Below, piece by piece: positions 14,997 through 23,360 of a DNA stretch of 48,674 bases. The first letter of the stretch is position 1. Every line of letters begins with the position of its first letter. The notes beneath the pieces are model-generated. The model ran no database searches, was not told the origin of the DNA, and saw only the letters and a list, made by a program, of their open reading frames with translations. A program made the translations under genes and the position numbers. Source of the DNA: an uncultured Clostridia bacterium (lineage in GTDB: Bacteria; Bacillota; Clostridia; Christensenellales; UBA1242); assembly GCA_944383415.1 (NCBI GenBank), contig CALWPK010000010.1, forward strand, positions 1-48,674, given 5' to 3'.

Positions 14997-15715
14997 CAAT
15001 ACACATCCAATATCTTTTTCATATCTATAATATCCGCCGAAGATATTATTCCCAATGGTCTACTACTATCTTTCCCATTTTTCGTAATTAAGATAATCAA
15101 CAATTTCCTATTATTTTCAAAATAATTCATCGCCTCATCGATCGTCAGTTCTTCATCTGCTAGCATAAAGTAATAATCATCTCCCATATCTTGAATGATT
15201 GTACCAACTGATGTATTGTCAACAAATTCTTGTAAATTTATTCCATCTGCAAGTTTGTTGCCAAGTACGTTGATAAGTTTCCTACCATTTAAAATACCAA
15301 TAAGTTTGTCTCCGCCATAAGTTGGCAAATTTGAATATCCTGTGCGTGCCATAAGTTCCATCGCTTTGCCAATACTCATATCTTGATTGATGGTGATCAC
15401 TTCTCTATTGCCAACTCTGTCAATCGCAAGAGGTGGTTCTGAGATAAGTTCTGCCAACTTCTCAATCTGCACGACTACATCATCGTGTGGCTCGGCAATC
15501 ACGTATTTCCTATTCCCATTATGAATGATGGCATTCCTTAGCCTACCATAATCAATCAAATCTTCCTCATATTTTCTGACGACAGAATTGAGTACGACAC
15601 TGCGCCTCACAACATCGCTAAAGGACATACTTCTTTTGAAATCATAGATTGTACGAAGGCTATAATCAATCTGATTATACGCTGAGATAAATCTATCTGC
15701 ATTAGTTTTTTTCAT
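14996..15715 (-). CDS. HEPN-like domain fused to paired CBS domains
   Basis: The N-terminal 85 or so residues are helical and contain YGRLRNAIIHNG, where Arg60 and His65 form the R-x4-H signature of HEPN domains, many of which are ribonucleases. Residues about 100-239 form a CBS pair (TINQDMSIGKAMELMARTGY with a GILNGRKLINVL strand, then IDEAMNYFENNRKLLIILIT). CBS pairs bind adenine nucleotides or related ligands. A ligand-gated RNA-binding or RNA-cutting protein is a reasonable inference, supported by operon position upstream of two RNA-modifying enzymes. The N-terminal part could instead be an inactive HEPN relative. AGGAG precedes the ATG. Confidence 0.75.
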   Translation of the reverse strand: MKKTNADRFISAYNQIDYSLRTIYDFKRSMSFSDVVRRSVVLNSVVRKYEEDLIDYGRLRNAIIHNGNRKYVIAEPHDDVVVQIEKLAELISEPPLAIDRVGNREVITINQDMSIGKAMELMARTGYSNLPTYGGDKLIGILNGRKLINVLGNKLADGINLQEFVDNTSVGTIIQDMGDDYYFMLADEELTIDEAMNYFENNRKLLIILITKNGKDSSRPLGIISSADIIDMKKILDVY

Positions 15716-15741
15716 TATAACTCCTAATAAATTTTAGTAAT

Positions 15742-15770
15742 ATTATACAAATTATTTCAACTTTTGACAA
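15742..15770 (-). promoter_or_regulatory. Promoter of the HEPN-CBS/methyltransferase/RluA operon
   Basis: TTGTCA, a 17-base spacer and TATAAT lie 27 bases upstream of the HEPN-CBS start codon. Confidence 0.8.
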
Positions 15771-15774
15771 ATAA

Positions 15775-15796
15775 AAAAGGAGTATTTACCCCTTTT
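15775..15796 (-). terminator. Terminator of the unknown gene at 15798-16442
   Basis: On the minus strand, AAAAGGGGT and ACTCCTTTT pair fully with one G-U, then a T-run follows. It begins immediately after the stop codon. Confidence 0.7.
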
Positions 15797-15797
15797 A

Positions 15798-16442
15798 TTA
15801 AACATTATTGTGTTTTAAAGCACTCGATTTTGTAAAATATGAATAGTTTGGATACTTAATCAATACTGATGTATGTATACATTCATAAATGTATTCTGTC
15901 TTTGACGGATGATTGATCATATTGTTTTCAATTAAATTGTTTCTTTCCATATCACTAAATCTTTTGTCAAAACGATTTTGCTTGTAAATATTTTGTAAAT
16001 AATTTGTACTAATACTCTTTATGACTTCCATCACTTCTTTCTGTGCCTTGTGGTCTATTTCCCTTTTGAAATAAATTCCATATTCTTTCGTAACAACATT
16101 TCTCAACGTATCCATTATTTCGTGAACAGTGATGAAATTGATCACTTTGAAAACGTCTGGATCAATACGATATAACTCGTCCTGTATCATAATTTTCCCA
16201 TTCTCGTCGGGCTCTAAATAATCTTCCACATTGATAGCAGGACTATTCAATCCGATCTGTCTTTTATCATCGTTTGAAGAAACTTTGTTCATAATTATTT
16301 CTTTATAGTAAGCAACTACCTTATCAAACTCGTTCGTTAAATAAAACAAAATTCTATTCATAATATATGGATATTCATCCTTCAATTTATCTGAAACATA
16401 GATTTTGAACGTTTCCAAAGTAATATCTTCATTATTTATCAT
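15798..16442 (-). CDS. Protein of unknown function
   Basis: I do not recognise this 214-residue soluble, mostly helical, charged protein. I start at the ATG at 16442 because AGAAGG sits seven bases upstream; a longer frame reading from 16604 would run backwards through the SRP RNA gene and its promoter and is unlikely. It is divergent from the SRP RNA and transcribed alone, ending in its own terminator. Visible features are an acidic middle (VEDYLEPDENGKIMIQDE), a VINFITVHEIMDTLRNVV helix and an aromatic C-terminus. No membrane segment or known motif is seen. Confidence 0.65.
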   Translation of the reverse strand: MINNEDITLETFKIYVSDKLKDEYPYIMNRILFYLTNEFDKVVAYYKEIIMNKVSSNDDKRQIGLNSPAINVEDYLEPDENGKIMIQDELYRIDPDVFKVINFITVHEIMDTLRNVVTKEYGIYFKREIDHKAQKEVMEVIKSISTNYLQNIYKQNRFDKRFSDMERNNLIENNMINHPSKTEYIYECIHTSVLIKYPNYSYFTKSSALKHNNV

Positions 16443-16527
16443 ATTACACCTTCTATTGATTAGTCTAACACAAGATTGACTCGTTGTCAATATGCGTTTA
16501 AATTTATAACTAAATTTGATAAAACGC

Positions 16528-16556
16528 TTGTAAATTAATCTTTTTTCGTGTATAAT
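16528..16556 (+). promoter_or_regulatory. Promoter of SRP RNA
   Basis: TTGTAA, a 17-base spacer and a perfect TATAAT predict a start at about 16563, matching the 5' end of the RNA helix. Confidence 0.85.
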
Positions 16557-16562
16557 ATATAC

Positions 16563-16836
16563 GAGTTGTACTAGGCGGGGAGCTAGTGGTGCCCTGTTAC
16601 CCACAATCCACTACAGTGGGGCTGAATGTGCATAAGCGGGATAGACTCGGTTGTGTTGAGTAGTTTTAAAGTATGTTGAGATCAAGGTCTTATACAATAT
16701 TGCCCTACGAACTATGTCAGGGTCGGGAGACAGCAGCATTAAGAAGGATACAGTATGTGCTGTAAGGTTGCTTTGGTGGAGTGCTTTCAAATTATGCCAG
16801 CAGTCGATCTATTTCAATTATGCACGTGCAACTTGC
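16563..16836 (+). ncRNA. ffs: Signal recognition particle RNA, large bacterial type (4.5S/scRNA)
   Basis: The roughly 274-base RNA begins like the B. subtilis scRNA: GTACTAGGCGGGGAGCTAG followed by GTGGTGCCCTG, the Alu-domain core. The SRP54-binding helix 8 is clear at about 16719-16738 (GTCAGGGTCGGGAGACAGCA, keeping the GGGAGACAGCAGC form of the symmetric and asymmetric loops). The ends pair: AGTTGTAC at 16564-16571 with GTGCAACT at 16826-16833. With Ffh it targets nascent membrane proteins to the Sec translocon. It has its own promoter and terminator. The 3' end is estimated from the pairing. Confidence 0.93.
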
Positions 16837-16841
16837 CAACG

Positions 16842-16883
16842 TCACCTATGAAGCCGTTTGCGGTTTCAAAGGGTGATTTTTTT
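16842..16883 (+). terminator. Terminator of SRP RNA
   Basis: TCACC pairs with GGTGA and an inner TGAAGCC with GGTTTCA (one G-U) around a 6-base loop, followed by seven T. Confidence 0.85.
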
Positions 16884-17244
16884 ATTTATCACTATTAGCA
16901 TTGGACAAATTCAAGACACAAGATGTTATTTATAAAAATCACTTTTTTTCATTCAACGAAGCGGATTTCATTTTTGTTGGCAGATTTTTTGTGTAAAATA
17001 AATTTAAAAATAAAGACTTACTCTTTCCTAAGCGAAAACAAAATTTAGATTATAGTTGTACGAAAATGAATTAAATCAATATAGATCAAACTATAATGTA
17101 TATCTAATTTTTGATTATGTTACGTTTTAAAAATCGGAAACTGAATTTTTCTATACATCAATATAAAATGAAGTTAAGTTCATCAAATGGTAGAAATTAT
17201 ATCTTTATTTAAGTAGTTTTCATTAATCTTTTCAAATTCAAAAA
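16884..17244. other. Intergenic region, nothing recognised
   Basis: This 360-base AT-rich gap lies between the SRP RNA terminator and the convergent MFS gene. I see no open frame, hairpin or repeat that stands out. Confidence 0.5.
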
Positions 17245-18570
17245 TCAAAATTCGTCCTCGACATATTCTTTCTTTATGACGGTATATTTTTCGGCGTATT
17301 TTTTCACGAGCGCACGAATAAAGAAGATCAAGGATAAAATCAATGGTATCACAATTATACCCGCATATACAAGGTTTGAATATGCAAAATTATCATTAAA
17401 AGCACTGAGCAAAAGCGAATATATTGAACTACACATTCCATACCCGAGATATTCTGCCATATTTTTATATGTGTAGCCTTTGTCCAGATCTTTTGCAGGT
17501 AGGCAAACTTGAAGATAATTCATTATGAATACGTGGTTGGCTGGTCTGATACTCGAGAACAAATAAAATAGTGCCAAAGTAATTATAATTGTGACCACAT
17601 TTATTGGTGCAAATAGATATATCAAGCCCGTACCAACAATTGCTATTATTCCTATCAAACAAAATATTATCAAACTACGTACTCCAAATTTCAATTCATA
17701 TTTGAACTGAAACTTACTAGCAAGTGAATTGCTTAGTCTATATCCTGCATACAAAATTCCAAATGACCAAAGCGGTATTATTGCATTATCTGTCAATTCC
17801 TGCAAATATATCTTCAAAACATTCGAATCTATTGCACACATTCCCCTAAAGATAACACAATAAGCCAACATTGAAATTATAAATGCGGACAAAAAAGTTT
17901 TTTTCTTAAAGCTCCTTTTTTTATTTGATTTTTGTTTGTTTGAAGATTCTATATTTTTTGTATTTAAGTCTATGTTCGACTCTTGAAATTTGCTAGGTTC
18001 CTTTAATAATAGAGAAAACAATTCTACCAATACCATCACTACAATCGCTGCAATGAAACAGATATATGGATTAAATTGATATATGTAAGTAGCGAAAATA
18101 CAGCAAATAGCGTCTATGAAATAATATATGCCCAATCCGCCACCATAGATTCTATTGTATTCTTTGTCTCGTTTGACCAAGCGAAGCGTGTCAGAAAGTA
18201 CAATTGAATTTTTGATATTGCTGATAATCAAAAAGACTGAAAACAATATTTCCGCTATCATAAAAGTGAAAAAGTGCGTCCCAAACATCACTAGCAACAA
18301 GAATGCTATTACAAACAAATTCGCAATTTGACTCGCTAGTAGTGGTTTAACTTTATATATTAATTTTGACACCGGCACGCTTAGCACAAATGCGGATAAA
18401 TAAAGAAGTGAATCAAGGAAAATCGCCTGAGAATAGGATAGACCTTTTACGTTTGTATAAAATAGGATAATGATAGTCCATACAAAAACAACGTCCCAAG
18501 TGAAAGCCAAATAAAATGGGTACAATTTGATATTCCTATTCATATAATAATTTTTTCTTTCTTCGTTCAT
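17245..18570 (-). CDS. Major facilitator superfamily transporter
   Basis: The 441-residue protein has about twelve hydrophobic spans in two six-helix halves, with a charged central loop (roughly 205-225: SSNKQKSNKKRSFKKK). The segment FTWDVVFVWTIIILFYTNVK and the following LSYSQAIFLDSLLYL fit MFS helices 1-2. Substrate cannot be inferred. The gene is alone. There is no good Shine-Dalgarno; an extended -10 (TGCTAAAAT, 18599-18607) lies about 30 bases upstream of the ATG, giving a short leader. Confidence 0.8.
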   Translation of the reverse strand: MNEERKNYYMNRNIKLYPFYLAFTWDVVFVWTIIILFYTNVKGLSYSQAIFLDSLLYLSAFVLSVPVSKLIYKVKPLLASQIANLFVIAFLLLVMFGTHFFTFMIAEILFSVFLIISNIKNSIVLSDTLRLVKRDKEYNRIYGGGLGIYYFIDAICCIFATYIYQFNPYICFIAAIVVMVLVELFSLLLKEPSKFQESNIDLNTKNIESSNKQKSNKKRSFKKKTFLSAFIISMLAYCVIFRGMCAIDSNVLKIYLQELTDNAIIPLWSFGILYAGYRLSNSLASKFQFKYELKFGVRSLIIFCLIGIIAIVGTGLIYLFAPINVVTIIITLALFYLFSSIRPANHVFIMNYLQVCLPAKDLDKGYTYKNMAEYLGYGMCSSIYSLLLSAFNDNFAYSNLVYAGIIVIPLILSLIFFIRALVKKYAEKYTVIKKEYVEDEF

Positions 18571-18798
18571 ATATCTTGATCAAAATTGTCTTTCTGAAAT
18601 TTTAGCATAAATTTATAGAAAAAGTAAACATTTTTATTCTTTTTTTCGACTATATTCAATTTTTTTGGTCAAACCTATTATCATATTCAACTACTTAATA
18701 TTATTAAAATATCATTAAATGAATATTGATTACAATTCAAATTGAGATCTTCATTTCTTTAGTTGATTGGTGCAAATATTAATGTCAAACTTGATTCA

Positions 18799-21318
18799 CT
18801 ATTTGGTGTCATACAGCGTCCTGCCCTCTTTCACCTCAACCAATAGCGGAACAGTCAATTCTATCACAGATTCCATCTCTTCTGTCAAAATCTTCTTTAT
18901 CTCTTCGCTCTCTCCTTTCACGCAATCTACCACCAATTCGTCGTGAATTTGAAGTATCAATTTACTTTTTAGATTTTCTTTCTTCATCCTATTATACACT
19001 CTAATCATCGCAATTTTGATGATATCGCTAGCACTACCTTGCAACGGAGTATTTTTCGCCACACGTTCAGCAAATCCTTTCACTGAGAAATTGCTAGAAT
19101 TTATATCGGGGATATGGCGAATTCTACCCATAATAGTGGTGACATATCCTTTTTCGCGTGCTTTCTCAATACATCGATCTCCAAATTCTTTGACTTTTGG
19201 ATAGATCTCAAGATATTTCTTTATAAATTGCGATGCGTCTTTTTGGCTCATTTTAATATTTTGACTCAAACCATAGGCACTGATTCCATAGATAATGCCG
19301 AAATTTACTGATTTTGCCACTCTTCGCATATCAGATGAGACCTCATTTAGTGGTACATTGAAAATTTTACTAGCGGTGGCGGTATGTATATCTTTGCCCG
19401 ATTTATAATCAGATATCATATTCTCGTCTCCGCTAAAGTTCGCCATAAGTCTCAATTCTATCTGATTGTAGTCTGCACTGACCAATGTCCCTTCTTTAAA
19501 CGCACTTGAAAACATTTTCCTAAGTGCTCTGCCCTCATCATCTCGAATTGGAAGATTCTGAAGGTTCGGCTCTCTACTTGACAATCTTCCCGTAGACGTA
19601 GACCTCTGCATAAAAGTTGTATGAAACTTCCCATCCGTCTGAACATAATTTAGCATCCCATCCAAATACGTGTTGATAAACTTGCTAATTTTCCTATATC
19701 TAATCAATTGATTGACTATAGGATGTTGATCCACAATTTCGTTCAGAATTTCAATAGATGTTCCTTTTTTGCCAGAATATTCTATTTTCAATTTGTCAAA
19801 CAAAATCGTTTGCAATTGCTTTGGACTATTGATATTGAATTTTTCACCTGCTAGTTTGTATATCTTTTCTACCACTTCATCCTGCTCTTGATGATACCCG
19901 CTACTCAATGATTTGATCTGAGCAGTATCCACTTTGAATCCTGTCCTCTCCATATCGAACAAAACTTGTACCAATGGTAATTCTATTTCACTATACAGTT
20001 TCAGTTGAAGATTTTTGATTAATTTCCCTATATAAATTTCTTTCAAATTGATCAACGCATTTGCTTTTGTATCTGTGGAGATACCATTCAATTTCAGAGC
20101 ATCGTCTAGTGAAATTTCCCCATCCATTTCGTTTGCTATATATATCGCAAGTGATACATCAAAATAATTATTGATAGAAATATCATAAAAATCCAAGTCG
20201 TGCATAGTCGCTTTTGTGTCAAAGCAAATCTTTTGTTTCTGCCCCGACAGCAATGATTTTATCAGGTCGAGATTCTTGTTGAAAACTTCACTATTTTTGT
20301 ATAATACAAATTCTTTGTCGTTGCAAGCAAAATACATCGTCAATTCATCAGTCAAAAGAGCGAACGAATCGGGAAGATTCTTAATCATATCGTCAAACGC
20401 CGATTGAGAACTTATTTCCACTACGTCAGCGTTTTTTGTGATAACCTTTTTTTCTATTTGTATTGGTGCAAAATATTCCTTTCGATTCGTAATTGACCTG
20501 AAATCCAATTCTTGCATCAATTCATAAACCTTTTGGCTGAAAGGTAGACGAAATTCAAAATCCTTAAGACTTGCATCAATCTCCACATCCAATTTGATTG
20601 TCGCCAATTGATATGACAGATACGCCGTGTCTTTGTGCTCTAACAATTTTTTTTGAATACTTCCTTTGATTTTATCAATATTTTGATATATATTATCCAA
20701 ACTGCCATACTCACTTATTAATTTTTCAGCGCCAATTTTGCCTATCCCGTATACGCCTGGAATATTATCTGACGAATCTCCCATTACCGATTTCAAATCA
20801 ATCACTTGCTCAGGAGTCAGATTGAATTCTTGCTTCAACACTTGCCTATCCACTTTCAAAACATTAGATATCCCTCTTTGCGTCAACCATACAGTAGTGT
20901 TGTCGTTGATCAATTGCAATAGATCTTTGTCCCCTGTAATTAATATAAATTGTTCATCAAATTTCCTCGTAAGGCTACCGACAAGATCGTCTGCCTCTAT
21001 CTCCAATTTCTCTAGAGTTTTGATTCCCATAGCGGACAACAATTCTTTCAAAATAGGAAGTTGCTCTGCTAGATCTTCAGGCATTTTGTCGCGTTTGCCC
21101 TTATAATCTGCATACAGATTGTGTCTGAAGGTGTGCTTGCCCGCATCAAAAACACAAGCAAAATATTTTGGCTTCTCACTGGTAATCACATTTAATATCA
21201 TATTGACAAACCCGAATACCGCATTACACGGCTTGCCTGCTAGACTCCTAAGCATTGGCAATGCATAAAAAGCACGATTTATCAAACTATTTCCATCAAT
21301 TATTACAAATTTTTCCAT
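18799..21318 (-). CDS. polA: DNA polymerase I
   Basis: The 839-residue protein has the full domain order. Residues 1-290 are the 5'-3' flap nuclease (IDGNSLINRAFYALP, EADDLVG, GDKDLLQL, GDSSDNIPGVYGIG). About 300-460 is a 3'-5' exonuclease-like domain without the usual DxE pair, so probably non-proofreading as in Bacillus. About 470-839 is the polymerase, with motif A DYNQIELRLMA, motif B RRVAKSVNFGIIYG and motif C QIHDELVV. It fills gaps in repair and removes Okazaki primers. There is no Shine-Dalgarno: TATACT lies exactly six bases before the ATG with an extended TGG, predicting a leaderless mRNA. Confidence 0.97.
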   Translation of the reverse strand: MEKFVIIDGNSLINRAFYALPMLRSLAGKPCNAVFGFVNMILNVITSEKPKYFACVFDAGKHTFRHNLYADYKGKRDKMPEDLAEQLPILKELLSAMGIKTLEKLEIEADDLVGSLTRKFDEQFILITGDKDLLQLINDNTTVWLTQRGISNVLKVDRQVLKQEFNLTPEQVIDLKSVMGDSSDNIPGVYGIGKIGAEKLISEYGSLDNIYQNIDKIKGSIQKKLLEHKDTAYLSYQLATIKLDVEIDASLKDFEFRLPFSQKVYELMQELDFRSITNRKEYFAPIQIEKKVITKNADVVEISSQSAFDDMIKNLPDSFALLTDELTMYFACNDKEFVLYKNSEVFNKNLDLIKSLLSGQKQKICFDTKATMHDLDFYDISINNYFDVSLAIYIANEMDGEISLDDALKLNGISTDTKANALINLKEIYIGKLIKNLQLKLYSEIELPLVQVLFDMERTGFKVDTAQIKSLSSGYHQEQDEVVEKIYKLAGEKFNINSPKQLQTILFDKLKIEYSGKKGTSIEILNEIVDQHPIVNQLIRYRKISKFINTYLDGMLNYVQTDGKFHTTFMQRSTSTGRLSSREPNLQNLPIRDDEGRALRKMFSSAFKEGTLVSADYNQIELRLMANFSGDENMISDYKSGKDIHTATASKIFNVPLNEVSSDMRRVAKSVNFGIIYGISAYGLSQNIKMSQKDASQFIKKYLEIYPKVKEFGDRCIEKAREKGYVTTIMGRIRHIPDINSSNFSVKGFAERVAKNTPLQGSASDIIKIAMIRVYNRMKKENLKSKLILQIHDELVVDCVKGESEEIKKILTEEMESVIELTVPLLVEVKEGRTLYDTK

Positions 21319-21324
21319 AGTAAT

Positions 21325-21352
21325 AGTATACCATAAATTTACAAAAAAACAA
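21325..21352 (-). promoter_or_regulatory. polA promoter giving a leaderless transcript
   Basis: TTGTTT, a 16-base spacer and TATACT with an extended TGG. Six bases separate the -10 hexamer from the ATG, so the predicted start of transcription falls on or next to the start codon. Confidence 0.65.
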
Positions 21353-21523
21353 AAGATAAACTACATTAATTGATTTATATTTAGCAATTTTTTCCGCTAC
21401 ACCAAAATCTGAGTCAGAAGTTCATTGATCTAAGTATTATATTTTCTGAATTTGCTTTCCTTATTTGTTATTTTGAATTATCCAATTCACTAAAAAAATT
21501 GTAAAAAACAAATGCACAAAAAA

Positions 21524-21547
21524 ATCAACCAATGAACTCAGGTTGAT
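21524..21547 (-). terminator. Terminator downstream of tRNA-Leu
   Basis: On the minus strand, ATCAACC and GGTTGAT form a 7-base stem with a 10-base loop and a following run of seven T, about 100 bases past the tRNA 3' end. Confidence 0.7.
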
Positions 21548-21648
21548 ATATTTATACTGAATTAGGTCAAAAATGAAAAATTAATAAAAAGTGAACGAAT
21601 TTTAGAATAGAATCTATTTGAAAAAGAACTACAAAACAGGCGTTTTAA

Positions 21649-21734
21649 TGGTGCCGGTGGTCGGGGTCGAACCGACATGAGATTGCTCTCGCAAGATTTT
21701 GAGTCTTGTGCGTCTGCCATTTCGCCACACCGGC
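21649..21734 (-). tRNA. tRNA-Leu (anticodon CAA)
   Basis: The acceptor stem pairs GCCGGTG with CACCGGC, then discriminator A and an encoded CCA. The anticodon stem AAGA/TCTT encloses a CTCAAAA loop, giving anticodon CAA, which reads UUG. A long variable arm (GCGAGAGCAATCTC) and the T arm GTCGGTTCGACCCCGAC fit a class II tRNA-Leu. An altered partial copy of its 5' end lies 218 bases upstream. Confidence 0.95.
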
Positions 21735-21795
21735 ATAGTTTGATTAAGATAAATTTGTTCGTCTGCACTCTTGATAAATAAGCACAAGACAGGTC

Positions 21796-21962
21796 TCCTA
21801 CAAGAACTCGTTCGCAGTAGGATAAGGAACAATCAAGTTTATGCTATCGATTGCGAGTGTATCGAGCAATCCTGCATAATTCGCCGATTGTGACGCGCGT
21901 CTGCCATTTGTCGCCCTAAAAATTCAAGAAAATTTTTAGGGAGCCCGACTAGCCACACCGGC
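21796..21962 (-). ncRNA. Unidentified structured segment upstream of tRNA-Leu (three hairpins)
   Basis: Read on the minus strand, three stem-loops follow each other. The first is CCCTAAAAATT/AATTTTTAGGG with an outer GTCG/CGAC (21910-21949). The second is TTATGC/GCATAA enclosing GATTGC/GCAATC (21839-21879). The third is TCCTAC/GTAGGA (21796-21822). The segment begins with tRNA-derived sequence and leads into the intact tRNA, so it may be co-transcribed with it. I recognise no known RNA family. Confidence 0.4.
21897..21962 (-). pseudogene. Partial tRNA-Leu 5'-end copy interrupted by a 42-base hairpin
   Basis: The minus strand reads GCCGGTGTGGC (21952-21962), identical to the tRNA-Leu 5' end, then a 42-base hairpin insert (21910-21951), then AAATGGCAGACGC (21897-21909), identical to the D-arm. 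Five bases before the copy (ACTAT) also match those preceding the intact gene. The rest of a tRNA is missing. The origin of the insertion is unknown. Confidence 0.75.
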
Positions 21963-22385
21963 ATAGTATCAATCTTTGATAAAAATAATCAGCCCTATGG
22001 TCATTATCATTCATTTTGTTATCGATGAGATACACGATCATTATTAAATTCAAACGATACTTAGATAGTATACACTATTTTTTTCGTTTTGGCAAGAAGT
22101 TTTTTGCATTTTTTTTTAAATATGCTGACTTTATATGTTCTTCACTATAATTGTAGCATATTGAAACAATAATTTTCATAATCATTAAAGTCATTTTTGA
22201 TTGATTTAATTTTGCACAATAAATGACAAAATTTAATATTTACAACATCTAGTAGGCAAAGATTTTATATTTGATTGTATTACAACGCGGAAAGAGAGGT
22301 GGCTATTAGTCTATATTTGACTAAACATTTTATTTTGAGATATCTTATCAATATTTTTCAAAATTCTGAAATCAAGATTAAAAAA
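21963..22385. other. Intergenic region upstream of ppa and of the tRNA-Leu copy
   Basis: AT-rich sequence without a convincing gene. A plus-strand open frame begins within it and runs on to 22460, but it has no ribosome binding site and overlaps the ppa start out of frame, so I leave it out. Confidence 0.5.
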
Positions 22386-22414
22386 ATGACAAAATTTGAA
22401 TTCTATGATATAAT
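22386..22414 (+). promoter_or_regulatory. Promoter of ppa
   Basis: ATGACA, a 17-base spacer and TATAAT with an extended TGA. The leader is about 17 bases and contains AAAAGGA. Confidence 0.85.
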
Positions 22415-22437
22415 AGTCAATATTAAAAGGAAAAAAT

Positions 22438-22968
22438 ATGAATATATGGAAAGATTTTGATAAAGATAGAATTAAGCCGGATGATTTCATTGCGTGTATT
22501 GAAATTCAACAGGGAGATAAGACTAAATATGAATTAGATAAATCTACTGGGCTACTCATAATGGATCGCGTGCTATACACCAGCACCCACTATCCTATGA
22601 ATTATGGATTCATTCCGCTCACTTTAAGTGAGGACAATGATCCTTTGGACGTGTTCGTATTGTGCAGTCAACCATTAGAGAGATTGAGTATTGTGAGGTG
22701 CTACCCTATAGGCGTAGTGATTATGACAGATATCAAGCAAAAGGATGAAAAGATTATCGCCATTCCTTTTGGCGATCCTCAATACAATGGATATACTGAC
22801 ATCTCTCAATTGCCAAAACATATATTTGATGAATTGCAACACTTCTTATCCGTTTATAAGCAATTGGAGAACAAAGAAGTCAAAGTAGAATCACTGGGTG
22901 GCTCACACCAGGCAAAAGAAATAATAATTGAAAATCTAAAAAGATTCAAAAGGGAGTTCAAAAAATAA
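22438..22968 (+). CDS. ppa: Inorganic pyrophosphatase, family I
   Basis: The 176-residue protein matches soluble family I pyrophosphatases: IEIQQGDKTKYELDKSTG near the N-terminus (cf. EIPkgs..KYE.dk), HYPMNYGFIP, and the metal signature EDNDPLDVFVL. It hydrolyses pyrophosphate released by biosynthetic reactions and so drives them forward. AAAAGGA lies upstream of the ATG, behind a strong extended -10 promoter. It is transcribed alone. The region after the gene contains a hairpin (23158-23185) that may end the transcript. Confidence 0.95.
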   Translation: MNIWKDFDKDRIKPDDFIACIEIQQGDKTKYELDKSTGLLIMDRVLYTSTHYPMNYGFIPLTLSEDNDPLDVFVLCSQPLERLSIVRCYPIGVVIMTDIKQKDEKIIAIPFGDPQYNGYTDISQLPKHIFDELQHFLSVYKQLENKEVKVESLGGSHQAKEIIIENLKRFKREFKK

Positions 22969-23336
22969 TATTGCATTTTGCAACACTATTTCAATTAAAT
23001 TTCATTGATTTTATAGCATCTTCAGTATTATTTAAAATCGCACACCAATAAGACGAGTCTTTAAACAAGTCCATTAATAATTTCACAATGACGCGAGTTT
23101 TTGTGTTCGCAATAAAATATCAAATATGATTTTTCAATATATCATTAGACAATTATCATAAGATTGTAATACGTTTCAATCTTATCTTTTATATTCTATT
23201 TAATAATTAAAAAATTTAGTTTAATAAAATTATAAATTTTTTAGATTAATTATGAAAAATGATAAAATTTTCAAAAAATTGAAAAATATAATGAAAATTT
23301 AAAAATAATTGAATTTTTCAGGTCAAAATATCGTTT
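22969..23336. other. Convergent intergenic region ppa/cca with a hairpin
   Basis: ATAAGATTG and CAATCTTAT form a perfect 9-base stem at 23158-23185, followed on the plus strand by CTTTT; it may terminate ppa, though 190 bases past the stop. The rest is very AT-rich. At 23311-23330 a 19-of-20 copy of the cca 3' end is present. Confidence 0.5.
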
Positions 23337-23360
23337 TTATGAATTTTTTAGGTCAAAATG
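23311..23360 (-). repeat. 30-bp spaced direct repeat spanning the cca stop codon
   Basis: GAATTTTTCAGGTCAAAATA (23311-23330) and GAATTTTTTAGGTCAAAATG (23341-23360) are offset by exactly 30 bases. The right copy encodes the last residues of Cca (FDLKNS); the left copy lies just past the stop in the same frame and would encode FDLKNS again. Confidence 0.85.

Larger units (their letters stand above)
21319..21648. other. Intergenic region between tRNA-Leu and polA
   Basis: Both flanking genes read leftward. The region holds the tRNA terminator (21524-21547) and the polA promoter at its left end; I see nothing else recognisable. Confidence 0.5.

Noticed and set aside
16443..16604. Longer N-terminus for the unknown protein at 15798-16442
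   Set aside because: It would run antisense through the SRP RNA 5' end and promoter, and a good ribosome binding site precedes the internal ATG at 16442.
21562..21832. Short open frames across tRNA-Leu
   Set aside because: They read through the tRNA gene and its upstream hairpins and have no coding character.
21910..21951. Insertion as a group I or II intron in a tRNA
   Set aside because: Only 42 bases, lies in the D-arm and not the anticodon loop, and the 3' half of the tRNA is missing.
22275..22460. 61-codon frame upstream of ppa
   Set aside because: It overlaps the ppa start out of frame, covers the ppa promoter and has no ribosome binding site.
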